Below are positions 16,130 to 26,000 of a stretch of DNA of 64,000 nucleotides, piece by piece. The stretch spans positions 1 through 64,000 of the forward strand of contig CBDBGD010000005.1 in NCBI GenBank assembly GCA_965205235.1, in the 5' to 3' direction. Numbering within the stretch: position 1 is the stretch's first letter; each line of letters starts with the position of its first letter. A model generated the notes under the pieces. The model had not been told where the DNA came from. It did not search any database and saw nothing but the letters and a program-made list of their open reading frames with translations. Origin of the DNA: CBDBGD01 sp965205235. Lineage in GTDB: Bacteria > Chloroflexota > Dehalococcoidia > Lucifugimonadales > UBA1127. The translations under genes were made by a program, and so were the position numbers.

Positions 16130-17287
16130 CTACAGTGCCGGTGGGTGATCGGCCTGGAAGCGGGCAAGGCGGAGGAAGGAGATGTCGTGGGGCGTCTCTC
16201 CCCGCGTGGCCAGGTCCGCCATGACCTCCCCGACGACGCTGCAGAACTTGAACCCGTGGCCCGAGAAGCCCGCCGCGAAGAAGACGTTTGGTGAGCCGGG
16301 CAACGCATCGATGATGAAGTGGCCGTCGGGCGTGTTGGTGAACATGCAGGGCTTCAGGGCTATCGTCGGCCCGTTGGCGTCGGGGAAGTAGCGGGCCAGG
16401 GCCTGCCGCAGCGCAGCCTCGTCCTCGTCGTGGACACCCCGGTCCAGGCCATCGGCCGTCGTCGCCTCGTGCAGGTGGCGGAACTTTCCGATCTTGTAGC
16501 CCGGAATGCCGAACACGGGGAGGGAGTAATAGTGCCCTTCCTCGAACTCGCCGATGACGACGGGGCAGGCGCCGAGGGCAAAGAGGTCGGGGCGTAGCGG
16601 CTGGAACCAACCGAGGACCTGGCGTTCAGGGACGAGCAGGTGGTCGAGCGACGGCAGCAGCGGCCCTGCCCACGCCCCGGCCGTGACGACCAACGCCCCC
16701 GCCTCGTACAGGCCGCGGTCGGTCCGGACGCGCACCGTGCCGCCGGTGTTGGTCCAGTCGAGCACGGCCTCATGCGCTCGTACGTCGGCGCCGCGCTCCA
16801 ACGCCGCGAAGACGTGGTTGACGATGGCACGCTCCGACAGGACGAACCCGCCGTCGGGCTGGTACACGCCCATCCAGTCGTCCGGGAACCGGAAGCCGGG
16901 GAAGCGCCGGGTGACCTCGGCGCTGGTGAGGGGCTCGTGGGGCAGGTCGTGCTCCCGGCAGGAGCGCAGCGCGCCGGCGACGATCCTGCCGTCCTCACGC
17001 CCGGTGTCGACCGAGCCGGTGACGTACAGCAGCCTCTCGCCGCTGACCTCCTCCAAGGCGCGCCAGCGCTCGTAGGCGCGTCGCAGGAGGGGGACGTAGG
17101 AGGGCTCCTCGAAGTAGGCCAGGCGGATGATGCGGTTGACGCCGTGGGACGAGCCGGAGTCGTTGGGTATGCTGGAGCGTTCGAGCCCCAGGACGCGCAG
17201 GCGGCGGCCTGCAAGCTCGTAGACCGTCGCCGAGCCCATGCCCCCGACGCCGATGACGATGACGTCGTATGTACCGCTCGTCGTCAT
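16130..17287 (-). CDS. Sarcosine oxidase / N-methyltryptophan oxidase family flavoenzyme
   Basis: This 385-residue protein is a DAO-type FAD oxidase. The dinucleotide fold VIVIGVGGMGSATVYELA opens it. The SSHGVNRIIRLAY block and the Cys of KPCMFTNTPDGHF (around residue 320) match the MSOX/MTOX family, in which that Cys carries the covalent flavin. The tail AAGFSGHGFKF is also diagnostic. It oxidises a secondary amine, but the exact amine cannot be inferred. The ATG overlaps the stop of a 35-codon remnant of the permease gene, so this gene was once, and may still be, translationally coupled to an upstream cistron. Confidence 0.93.
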   Translation of the reverse strand: MTTSGTYDVIVIGVGGMGSATVYELAGRRLRVLGLERSSIPNDSGSSHGVNRIIRLAYFEEPSYVPLLRRAYERWRALEEVSGERLLYVTGSVDTGREDGRIVAGALRSCREHDLPHEPLTSAEVTRRFPGFRFPDDWMGVYQPDGGFVLSERAIVNHVFAALERGADVRAHEAVLDWTNTGGTVRVRTDRGLYEAGALVVTAGAWAGPLLPSLDHLLVPERQVLGWFQPLRPDLFALGACPVVIGEFEEGHYYSLPVFGIPGYKIGKFRHLHEATTADGLDRGVHDEDEAALRQALARYFPDANGPTIALKPCMFTNTPDGHFIIDALPGSPNVFFAAGFSGHGFKFCSVVGEVMADLATRGETPHDISFLRLARFQADHPPAL

Positions 17288-17385
17288 GCGCCGGTCGAGC
17301 GCGTGCCCTTGACCAGCACGGTGACGATGTCCAGACCGTAGTACTTCCGGTGCTGCACGGACGATGCGTGATGCCGCAGCAGGCG
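17196..17385 (-). repeat. 190-bp direct repeat, copy A (permease 3' end / oxidase 5' end junction)
   Basis: The segment aligns without gaps to 20968-21157 with about 14 mismatches by eye. It spans the last ~33 codons of a permease gene, the ATGA overlap and the first ~31 codons of the oxidase. Here the oxidase side is complete and the permease side is truncated. In the other copy the reverse is true. Confidence 0.85.
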
Positions 17386-17391
17386 TCTCAT
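17284..17391 (-). pseudogene. 35-codon remnant of the permease C-terminus, still open
   Basis: The frame begins at an ATG that overlaps the helicase stop (ATGA) and ends in a TGA that overlaps the oxidase start (ATGA). It encodes RLLRHHASSVQHRKYYGLDI and ends KGTRSTGA, nearly identical to the last residues of the complete permease at 21056-22795. It is a relic of that gene's 3' end, but it could still act as a coupling leader for the oxidase. Confidence 0.75.
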
Positions 17392-18794
17392 GCGCGTTGC
17401 GGCCGAAGTGACATTGCTTTGGGTATCGTGTGCCAGGGCTGCCTGGTGAACCGGCGACCGAGCTCTCGCTCGATCTCGCGCCACTTCGGCTCATCCTCCG
17501 CCGTGATGAATGTCACCGCTTCGCCAGAGCGGCCCATGCGGCCGGTCCTTCCGACACGGTGGGTGAACAGCCGCTCCGAGTCCGGCAAATCATAGTTGAT
17601 GACCTGACCAACACTCTCGAAGTCCAAGCCTCTGGCAGCCACATTCGTCGCGACCAAGATCGGCGCAGCGCCGGAGCGGAAATCCGCCATCACTCGCTCT
17701 CGTGCATTCTGGCTGAGATTTCCTTGGAGCGCCCCCACGGGGTACTCCAACGAATCGAGCTTTTTTGCCAACTGTTTGACACCGCGTTTGGTCTTGGCAA
17801 AGACGATAGCCGGGGCACCGTCTCGCCCGTCCAACAGCGTTCGCAAGGCCTCCATCTTGTCACTTTTCTGGATGGTGTAGACAAGATGCTCGACGGTGGG
17901 CGGCGCTTGCAGACCTGGGTCCACCTCCACCTTTGCAGGCCGACGCAGGTGCTTCGCGGCGGTCCGGGCTACCCATCTGGGCATGGTAGCGGAGAGAAGC
18001 GCCGTCTGCCGCTCCTTGGGTGTGAAGTCAATGATGGATTCGACATCGGGGGCAAACCCCCTATCCAGCATTTCATCCGCCTCGTCCAGAACAAGAAATC
18101 GCACTGAAGGCAGGTTGAGCGTCCCTTGCCGCAGATGGTCCAAAGTTCGGCCGGGAGTTCCGACCACTACGTGGGCCCCGCTCTTCAATGCTGCCCACTC
18201 CGGTCCATGAGGCCGGCCACCATACAGCAGCGTCACTCGAATCCGCTGTCCAACCATCAGAGCTTCCACGACCCCAGCCACCTGTATGGCCAGCTCTCGC
18301 GTGGGCACCAACACAAGCGCCTGGGGCTTTGGGAGCGACGGGTCACACCGCTCTGCTAGGGGCACTGCAAACGCCAGTGTCTTGCCGGACCCCGTACGCG
18401 CCTGGCCGACAACGTCTCGTCCTGCGATGAGATGAGGAATTGCCTTCTCCTGAATGGGTGTGGGCGTTGATATGCCCATTCGGGAGATTGCCGCTCTTGT
18501 AGCGGCCTTCAATGGCATTCCAGCAAACACGGAATCACTGGACGAAGTGCTATCGACGGCCTGGTTGCTTGTCACAGGCGACTTGCGTCCTCCATTGGTG
18601 CTCCTCATTGAGGAGTTCACGCGGCGACGGGCATTGAAGCAGGGGCGACAGTACACCGGCCTCCCCCGGCTCGGCCGGAAGGGGAGAGTGGCAGTGACAC
18701 CGCAATCGTCGCAGACGACTTGCAGGCTGCTGCGGTTGGCTAGGCGGACATGGCCGGGCGACGAACGATTGACCATAGCGGAACGGACTCCCAA
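17388..18794 (-). CDS. DEAD-box RNA helicase with N-terminal zinc ribbon
   Basis: This 468-residue protein has all SF2 DEAD-box motifs: Q motif region TPTPIQEKAIPHLIAG, motif I ARTGSGKT, PTRELA, TPGR, DEAD (VLDEADEMLD), SAT, ARGLD and HRVGRTGRMGRSG. It would remodel RNA, as RhlE/CsdA-type proteins do in ribosome assembly or cold adaptation. The first ~70 residues contain CDDCG...PVYCRPCF, a four-Cys zinc ribbon often fused to such helicases in some phyla. Base composition looks lower in GC than the flanking oxidase. Its stop is 3 bp from the 190-bp repeat, at the edge of a block inserted in the permease-oxidase pair. Confidence 0.92.
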   Translation of the reverse strand: MGVRSAMVNRSSPGHVRLANRSSLQVVCDDCGVTATLPFRPSRGRPVYCRPCFNARRRVNSSMRSTNGGRKSPVTSNQAVDSTSSSDSVFAGMPLKAATRAAISRMGISTPTPIQEKAIPHLIAGRDVVGQARTGSGKTLAFAVPLAERCDPSLPKPQALVLVPTRELAIQVAGVVEALMVGQRIRVTLLYGGRPHGPEWAALKSGAHVVVGTPGRTLDHLRQGTLNLPSVRFLVLDEADEMLDRGFAPDVESIIDFTPKERQTALLSATMPRWVARTAAKHLRRPAKVEVDPGLQAPPTVEHLVYTIQKSDKMEALRTLLDGRDGAPAIVFAKTKRGVKQLAKKLDSLEYPVGALQGNLSQNARERVMADFRSGAAPILVATNVAARGLDFESVGQVINYDLPDSERLFTHRVGRTGRMGRSGEAVTFITAEDEPKWREIERELGRRFTRQPWHTIPKAMSLRPQRA

Positions 18795-18899
18795 ATCTAG
18801 AGTTCAACGCAGGTAAATCAGCGGAGGGGTGAACAGCAAGAAGAGGGGCTAGTCCGTTCTTGTGTCAGACCTTGGTGCGCTAATCAAGCGTGACGGCAC

Positions 18900-18905
18900 A
18901 TTATA
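18900..18905 (-). promoter_or_regulatory. Putative -10 box (TATAAT) upstream of the helicase gene
   Basis: On the minus strand GTGCTATAATGTGCC lies about 105 nt before the helicase start. It would leave a long 5' leader, as is common for cold-inducible helicases. No good -35 match is visible. Confidence 0.35.
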
Positions 18906-18981
18906 GCACAGACTCGGACAAATGGTCTGATACGGTTCCAGCGAACGCCCGTGACACGTCAGCACCGGTAAGACCAGGGTC

Positions 18982-20796
18982 TCAGCGCGGGCGTTGACTG
19001 CTCAATGCGGGGACTTCCGCTTTCCGTAGTCGAAGGTTGAGAGGAGTGACCTCCAACACCTCGTCGTCATCGATGAACGCCAGCGCCTCCTCCAAGCTCA
19101 GCCGCACGGTGGCGTTGAGGCGCCGGGCGATATCGGCCGTGGACGACCGCATGTTGGTCAGCTTCTTTTCCTTGCACACGTTGATGGGAATATCCCCATC
19201 ACGGCGCTGGGCGCCGACGATCATTCCCTTGTAGACCTTGGCGCCCGGGTCGATGAATGTATCGCCCCTTCCCTGGGCGTTGAGCAGCCCATAGGTGACG
19301 GCCGTGCCCGTCTCCGAGGCCACGAGCGCCCCGCCGCGGTGCGACCGAATCTCGCCGTCCAGCCGCTCGTACGACGTGAAGATACTGCTCTTCACACCGT
19401 CCCCTCGCGTCGTCCGAAGGAAGAAGGCGTTGAAGCCGATTAGCCCGCGCGTGGGAATCTTGAACTCCATGTGGACCAGACCATTGTCGTCGTACCGCAT
19501 GTCTCGAAGACGGGCCAAGTGGCCGGAGAGATACTCGGTAATCGTTCCCACGTACTCTTCCCGGGTGGTGATGTTCAGGACCTCATACGGTTCGTAGACC
19601 TTGCCGTCAATAGTCTTGTTAACAGGCATGGGGCGTGAAACCTGAAACTCCAACTGCTCCCTACGCATGGTCTCCACCAGAATGGACAGGTGCAACTCTC
19701 CTCGGCCGGCGACGACGAATTCGCCCGGGTTGGGGGTGGCGTCCACGCGCATGCTGACATTAGTCCGCAACTCTCGCATCAGCCGCTCGTGGAGGGTACG
19801 GGAGGAGCAATGGACGCCTTCCTGGCCCCTGAACGGGGAGGTGCTCACACCAAACGTCATGCGCACCGTGGGTTCGTTGATGTCAATGGGCGGCAGAGCT
19901 CGCGGGTCTTCCCTCGAAGCGATCGTGTCTCCAATCGATACGTCCTCCGGACCAGTCACTGCGACGATGTCCCCCGCGTGAGCCTCGCCAACCGCGATGC
20001 GGTCCATGCCGCGGAACACATAGACGAACTCCACGGTGTGTGCGTTGGCCGCACCGTCGCGGCCCAGCAAGACAACCTCATCCCGCGGCCGCAGCGTTCC
20101 GTTGGTGATCCGGCCCACCGAGACCTGTCCCAAGTAGCTATCGTGGTCCAGGGCCGCCACGAGCATTTGCAACGGAGCGCTGGGGTCGCCGATAGGAGGC
20201 GGTACCGAGGCCAGAATGGCGTCGAATAAGGGCTTCATGTCCGCACCCAAGGCCTCCGAGTCCGCGATCGCATACCCCTGGCGGGCCGAGGTGTACAGCA
20301 CCGGAAAGTCCAAGTGGTCGTCCCTGGTGGCCAGCTCCAAGAACAGGTCCTGCACCATGTCTTCCACCTCCGCCACGCGAGCCTCCGGGCGGTCGATCTT
20401 GTTGATGACGACCATGGGCGTTACGTTCTGCTCAAGGGCTTGGCGCAGCACGTAGGTGGTCTGGGGCATAGGACCGTCTACGGCGTCCACCAACAGCAGG
20501 CAGCCGTCGGCCATGTTCATGACGCGTTCGACTTCACCGCTGAAGTCGGCGTGTCCCGGCGTGTCGATGATGTTGATGCGGACACCCTCATAGGACACCG
20601 AGGCGTTCTTGGCCAGGATCGTGATGCCGCGCTCCCGCTCCAAGGGGTTGGTGTCCATGATCAGTGTGCCCACCTCTTGGTGGGCCCGAAAGACCTGCCC
20701 CTGTTTCAGCAGCGCGTCGACCAGTGTGGTCTTACCATGATCGACATGGGCGATGATGGCCAGGTTGCGAATTGCGTTGTTCTGCGAGTCACTCAA
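18982..20796 (-). CDS. typA: Translational GTPase TypA/BipA
   Basis: This 604-residue protein is a full-length TypA. G motifs are AHVDHGKTT (G1), ERGITI (G2), DTPGHADF (G3), NKIDRP (G4) and TSAR (G5). EF-G-like domains III and V follow, and then the BipA-specific C-terminal domain (HRGGALVASETGTAVTYGLL). It binds 70S ribosomes and helps 50S assembly under stress and low temperature. With the DEAD-box helicase it forms a plausible ribosome-assembly pair. Both lie inside the interrupted permease-oxidase locus. Confidence 0.96.
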   Translation of the reverse strand: MSDSQNNAIRNLAIIAHVDHGKTTLVDALLKQGQVFRAHQEVGTLIMDTNPLERERGITILAKNASVSYEGVRINIIDTPGHADFSGEVERVMNMADGCLLLVDAVDGPMPQTTYVLRQALEQNVTPMVVINKIDRPEARVAEVEDMVQDLFLELATRDDHLDFPVLYTSARQGYAIADSEALGADMKPLFDAILASVPPPIGDPSAPLQMLVAALDHDSYLGQVSVGRITNGTLRPRDEVVLLGRDGAANAHTVEFVYVFRGMDRIAVGEAHAGDIVAVTGPEDVSIGDTIASREDPRALPPIDINEPTVRMTFGVSTSPFRGQEGVHCSSRTLHERLMRELRTNVSMRVDATPNPGEFVVAGRGELHLSILVETMRREQLEFQVSRPMPVNKTIDGKVYEPYEVLNITTREEYVGTITEYLSGHLARLRDMRYDDNGLVHMEFKIPTRGLIGFNAFFLRTTRGDGVKSSIFTSYERLDGEIRSHRGGALVASETGTAVTYGLLNAQGRGDTFIDPGAKVYKGMIVGAQRRDGDIPINVCKEKKLTNMRSSTADIARRLNATVRLSLEEALAFIDDDEVLEVTPLNLRLRKAEVPALSSQRPR

Positions 20797-20945
20797 GTCT
20801 CGTCACCTCGCCTACCATGATAGCAGCAGCGCAGACGTCGCGTGGAGTTGAAGGGTTCGTCGGCGAGACTATGGCGCCAAACTCCTACAGCTTTCGCAGG
20901 CGCATAGATGCTGCGCCGCGGCCACGCAGCCCGTCTCGGTCCCAA

Positions 20946-21059
20946 TCAACGGCGACCAGAGCCGCTACGCAGGCCGCGGCTGGCAAGCTCGTAGACCGTC
21001 GCGGAGCCCATGCCCCCGACGCCGATGACGATGACGTCGTATGTGCCGTGTGTCCTCAT
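20946..21059 (-). pseudogene. 5' fragment of the flavoenzyme gene
   Basis: The ATG overlaps the permease stop. The frame encodes GTYDVIVIGVGGMGSATVYE, nearly identical to the N-terminus of the oxidase at 16130-17287, then diverges after about 31 codons and stops after 37. It is a truncated copy left next to the complete permease, and it is non-functional as an oxidase. Confidence 0.85.
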
Positions 21060-21157
21060 GCGCCGGTGGAGCGCGAGCCCTTGACCTGCACGGTGACGAT
21101 GTCCAGGCCGTAGTACTTCTGGTGCTGCACGGACGATGCGTGATGCCGCAGCAGGCG
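20968..21157 (-). repeat. 190-bp direct repeat, copy B
   Basis: This is the partner of 17196-17385 in the same orientation and without indels. Together they bracket a 3.58-kb block (17386-20967) carrying the helicase and typA genes. Confidence 0.85.
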
Positions 21158-22795
21158 GAGGGACACCTCGCCCTCTTCCGTGCCTTCGGTCTCTTCGCTC
21201 AGGTACGCCAGCCGGTCCTCCAGGTTCTCCTCGTCGAAGACCGCCATGAACTCCATCTCCACCATGTCCGCGTCGGGGCGCGTGACTATGACGAGGCGCG
21301 GAGCTTTGTGGTGTGGGTCGCCTTCGCCGGTCTGGACGAGGCTTATGAGCGTCTCCTCGGACGCGGAGCGCAGGCGCTCAGTCGACGCTTCGTTCCAGCC
21401 GAGCCTGGCCGCCGTCTCGCGGGCGAACGCGTCGATTTCGGGCAGGGCCGACACGTCGAGCTGCACCTGCAGGCGGCCTCCCTTCCGAGGGCTTGTCAGG
21501 TTGAGGAAGACGGTCATTGCGATCGCGGCCAGCGCGCCGACGAGCATGCCGCTGTCGAGCAGCCCGCCCCAGGTGCCGCCCACCAGGTCGGCGAAGATGG
21601 TCTGGTTCTCGACGCCGGCGCCAAGCGCGAAGGCCACGCCCACGACGATGACCTTCTGAGCGTCGAGCCCCCCCTGCACGACCGTCCGTATACCCTCGAC
21701 GAAGATGAGGCCTATCGCCAGCAGCAGGTAGGCGCCCATGACGGGGGGAGGGATGGTCACAAGGAGCGCCGGCAGCTTGGGGAACAGGGCCAGCAGGACG
21801 AGGGCCGCCCCGATGACATACCCAACGCGACGCGAGGCGACACCGGTCAACTTGGCGAGGGATACGCTGGAGGAAGAGTACACGGTGGTGGGGGGCGTCC
21901 CGGCGACGCCGGATAGCAGAATGCCCAGCCAGTTGGTCTTGAGCGAGCTCTGTACCAGGCGGAAATTGGTGACGCGCGGCCTGCGCCGCGAGGCCTGCTG
22001 GATGGCGACGGTGTCGCCGATGTTCTTGATGCCGCCGACGATCATGATGACCATGAACACCGGGAGGAGCGCCCAGAAGGTTGCTCCAAAACTCAGGTCG
22101 AATCCGGCGAAACCGCTGTCGGGCACGCCCGCCCAGGGAGCGTCGGCCAGTCGCTGGGCGTCGTAGGCGCCGAGCAAGGCGGCGACCACGCAGCCCGTCC
22201 CGATCCCGATGATCGGAGTCCAGAGCCGCCAGGCCCCGGAGAGCCGCATGGCGAGCCCCGTCATGACGGCCAGCGTTATCACGGCGACGAGCGGACCCGC
22301 CACGGCAGGGGCAGCCTCGGGTGTCTCCTGGACCCTGTCGAGCGCCACGGGCAGGACCGCGACGGCGATGAGCATGAGGACTGTGCCGGAGACCACCGGT
22401 GTGAGGATTCGGCGCAGCAGCGGGAGCCACACGGCCAGCGCGAGGTACGAGAGGGAGGCGACGACGACGAGGGTCGCCAAGAGTGACGGCCCGCCCGTGT
22501 TCAAGGCCAGCACGGAGACCGCTACGAAGTTGGGGGTTGTCCCCATGATGAGGATGTGCCCGGCGCCAAACCGCCAGATGCGGCTCGCCTGGAGCGCCGT
22601 GAGAGTCCCGGCGATGACGAGCGCGGCGAAGACGGCCCACGAGAGATAGCTGTCGTCCTGGCCGCCGGCCCGGGCGGTTATCGCCACGATGAGGACCAGC
22701 GGGGCCAGGCCGAATACGACACCCTGGAGGCCCACCCCAAGAGCCACCAACGGTGGGCAGGGTTCGTCCGCCTCGTACTGAATGCCCTGGTTCAC
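21056..22795 (-). CDS. NCS2-type purine/pyrimidine permease fused to an anti-sigma-kinase-like ATPase domain
   Basis: This 579-residue protein begins with about 430 residues of multi-helix nucleobase:cation symporter (NCS2/UraA-XanP-like) sequence. Examples are IWRFGAGHILIMGTTPNFVA, FMVIMIVGGIKNIGDTVAIQ and GVAGTPPTTVYSSSSVSLAK. The last ~140 residues are soluble. They run from DAFARETAARLGWNEASTER to LRLLRHHASSVQHQKYYG, with a Glu-rich helix and a terminal strand, like the HATPase fold of RsbW-type proteins. It probably imports a nucleobase. The C-terminal domain may sense ligand or regulate a partner, but this is inference. Its stop overlaps the start of a truncated oxidase copy. Confidence 0.85.
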   Translation of the reverse strand: MNQGIQYEADEPCPPLVALGVGLQGVVFGLAPLVLIVAITARAGGQDDSYLSWAVFAALVIAGTLTALQASRIWRFGAGHILIMGTTPNFVAVSVLALNTGGPSLLATLVVVASLSYLALAVWLPLLRRILTPVVSGTVLMLIAVAVLPVALDRVQETPEAAPAVAGPLVAVITLAVMTGLAMRLSGAWRLWTPIIGIGTGCVVAALLGAYDAQRLADAPWAGVPDSGFAGFDLSFGATFWALLPVFMVIMIVGGIKNIGDTVAIQQASRRRPRVTNFRLVQSSLKTNWLGILLSGVAGTPPTTVYSSSSVSLAKLTGVASRRVGYVIGAALVLLALFPKLPALLVTIPPPVMGAYLLLAIGLIFVEGIRTVVQGGLDAQKVIVVGVAFALGAGVENQTIFADLVGGTWGGLLDSGMLVGALAAIAMTVFLNLTSPRKGGRLQVQLDVSALPEIDAFARETAARLGWNEASTERLRSASEETLISLVQTGEGDPHHKAPRLVIVTRPDADMVEMEFMAVFDEENLEDRLAYLSEETEGTEEGEVSLRLLRHHASSVQHQKYYGLDIVTVQVKGSRSTGA

Positions 22796-23043
22796 GTCCT
22801 GCTGCCCTCACACGCGCCGCGTCTTGGTCTGCGACAGTATACGGCAGTCAGGACTCTCAGGCGCGGCGGGCTGTGGTTTGGCAATTCCAGGGCTAGGGGC
22901 CACTAGAAGAGGTAACGGATGAGACTGTTCCCCAGCCTAGCATCTGGGATCCTCGCGGGTATTGACGGATGCAGAGGCCGATGTCTAAATGAGGACATTG
23001 GCGCACCATCTAGAGTTCGTTCGGTCCCAGCGAGCACCGCGAC

Positions 23044-26000
23044 ATGTTCAGCTTGCCGATGCCAATCCAGCGGACCACGGTTCTCGCGCTGCTGTGCTTT
23101 GCAATCACAGCACTGGTGGTGTCGTGTCGTGAAGACCTTGAGCCCACCGTTGCCACGACGGTGAGCGACCCCGCTACGCCGGTCGCGACGGCCGCTCCCA
23201 CTCCAGTGCCGACTGAGATTCCAACCCCAAACGCGGTCCCCGCCGATACCCCAACTCCTACTCAGATCGAAACCCCTGGTCCGCTCCCCACGAACACCCC
23301 GGCTCCGGCCCAGACTGCAACCTCCGGCCCGGCGCCCGCCGAGACCCCAACGCCGACTCCGACTGAGACCCTTATCCCGCCTGCGACAGAGACTCCAACT
23401 CCGACCACCAGTCCAAATCCAACGGCTGCTGCCATTCCGTTAGAGGGCACTCGATACGTCACCATCAGCAGCGGTGGCTATCATACGTGTGCGCTGACGG
23501 AAGACGGAACGCCAATCTGCTGGGGCGCCAGCCCGGGGAACCAGCACCCGAATTTTGGGCCGATCGGGTTTGGACAGGCTGCTCCTCCTCAGGGCGAGCG
23601 CTTTACGTCGATCAGCAGTGGGGCTTTTCATACGTGTGGGCTTCGCGAGGACGGCTCTGCCGTCTGCTGGGGGGCCGGACCAACCGACTACGCCGCCACG
23701 TTCGGGATTCAAGGGTTCGGCCCGGAGCCTCCTCCCGACGGCGAGAGCTTTGTCGCCATCAGCAGCGGCGGGCTCCACACCTGCGGGTTGCGGGAAGACG
23801 GAAGAGCGGCGTGTTGGGGGAACAACGATCACGGTCAGTCATCACCCCCCAGCGACCAGCAGTTCGTCGCCATCACCAGCGGCCTGTACCACACCTGCGG
23901 GCTGAAGGAGGACGGCGCCGCAGTCTGCTGGGGGCCAGGGTCTGCTTACGACGAGCCACGGGAGTGGGAGGAGATACCCGACGTTCGCTTCGAGTCGATA
24001 CACGCCGGGGCCGGGTATACGTGCGGCATTCCGGCGGACGGAAAGGGGCACGCGTGTTGGGGTTACGGATGGAATGATCTTGACTTGCCCATGAACCCGG
24101 ACGGGTTCAACCGGTTTGCTCAATTCAGTGCAGGCGGAGAGCACTGGTGCGGACTGTGGACCAATGGGACGGCCGTGTGCGGCGGGCTTCTGGGTGAAGG
24201 CTGGGCGCTGGACGCTGAGGTCATTGAGAGTCTATGGCGCGGGCGGGGTGTGGGGGAAGTATGGATGGGACAGCGGCAGTACGCGTCCATCAGCAGCGGA
24301 GACACCCATACGTGCGCCATCGGCATCGACGAAGTGTCCCTTGTGTGTTGGGGCGATGACAGGTTCGGCCAATCGTCCCCGCCCGGCGGGGAACGGTTGG
24401 CAGGCCCGGAGCCGGCCCCGTCCGCCGACCCCGATGCGCTGTTCGTCACCATCAGCGGCGGAGCAACCCACGGCTGCGGAATCACAACGGACGGGACGGT
24501 CCAGTGCTGGGGGAACAACGACCACGGGCGCGCATCGCCTCCTCCCCAGGACAAGTTCCTGGACGTGAGCAGCGGACTCAATCACACCTGTGGTATCCGC
24601 GAGGATGGGCTGGCGGTGTGTTGGGGCCAAGACGACCAAGGACAGGCTTCAGCGCCCACGGGAGGTCCATTCAAGGTCATCAGCAGCGGCGGGAGCCACA
24701 CGTGCGCCCTGCGCGACGATGGTACCGCGGTCTGTTGGGGCGCCAACTTTTGGGGCGAATCGTCGCCTCCAGAGGGCGAGACTTTTGTCGACATCGATGG
24801 CGGGGCATACCACACCTGCGGCCTTCGGGCGGATGGCACAGCGGTGTGTTGGGGCCCGCAGATTGGGGATCAGATCGAGTTCGCGGAGGAAGATAGCGAG
24901 CAGGTAGGCTTCGGCCAGACCACACCTCCCGAGGGGGAACGATTCATCGCCATAAGCAGCGGCAGCCTGCACACCTGTGCACTGCGGGAGGACGGCGCCC
25001 CGGTCTGTTGGGGAGACAACGGAAACCTGCAGGCCTCGCCACCGGATGGCGAACGCTTCGTGTCCCTCAGCAGCAGCAGGAACCGATTGGACCCGCGCAC
25101 ATGCGGTCTTCGGGCGGACGGCACGGCGGTCTGTTGGGGAGACGACGGTTTCGACTTCGGCTCCGGGCTGGGGTCGCCGCTGCCGGGCACAAGGTTCCAG
25201 TCGATCAGCCTTGGGGGAGACCATAGCTGCGGACTCCGGGAGGACGGGAGCCGGGCCTGCTGGCGCTTGGGGCTGGGTGAATCGTACCCGGAGAGCATCA
25301 GCGCCGCAGGGTTCGGGTCGGCCCGCGGCGGGACCTTCTCGTCGGTCAGCGTGGGCAACAGGTACGCATGCGCGATCGATGCGAGCGGCGCGCTCCACTG
25401 CTGGGGACTGAACGACTACGGGCAGGCGGCGCCGCCGGCAGGCGACGGCTTCACGACCGTCAGCGCCGGCGAGCGCCACGCGTGCGCCCTTCGACAGGAC
25501 GGCAGCGCGGTGTGTTGGGGCGACACCGCTCGCGACCGGGCCAGTCCGCCGGAGGGCGAGCGGTTCACGTCGCTCAGCAGCGGCGCAGCGCATACCTGCG
25601 CTCTCCGCTCGGACGGGAGCATCGTATGCTGGGGCCAGAATGCGGCCGGGGAGTCGTCGCCGCCCCAGGGCGACGGATTCACGCACATAGCCAGCGGCGC
25701 GGCCTATAGCTGCGCACTTCGCGGTGACGGCAGCCCGGTCTGCTGGGGCGACGACAGCCGCGGCCGGGCGACACCTCCTGAAGGCGCCACTTTCACATCC
25801 ATCTACGCGGCCGTCGAGCACGCGTGCGGTTTCCGCGTTGACGGCACAATGGCCTGCTGGGGACGCGACCCGCATCCCTACACCGTCGACACGCTGGGGG
25901 AGATCCTGGTGTCGCTGAGCCCCGGCCAGGGGCGCGCCTGCGGACTGCGTGCGGACGGAACCCCCGTGTGCTGGGGGGAAGAGGGGCACGCCGTCGCGCC

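Noticed and set aside
22796..23043. Small gene or riboswitch upstream of the giant RCC1 gene
   Set aside because: No ribosome-binding site, convincing frame or known aptamer motif could be recognised.
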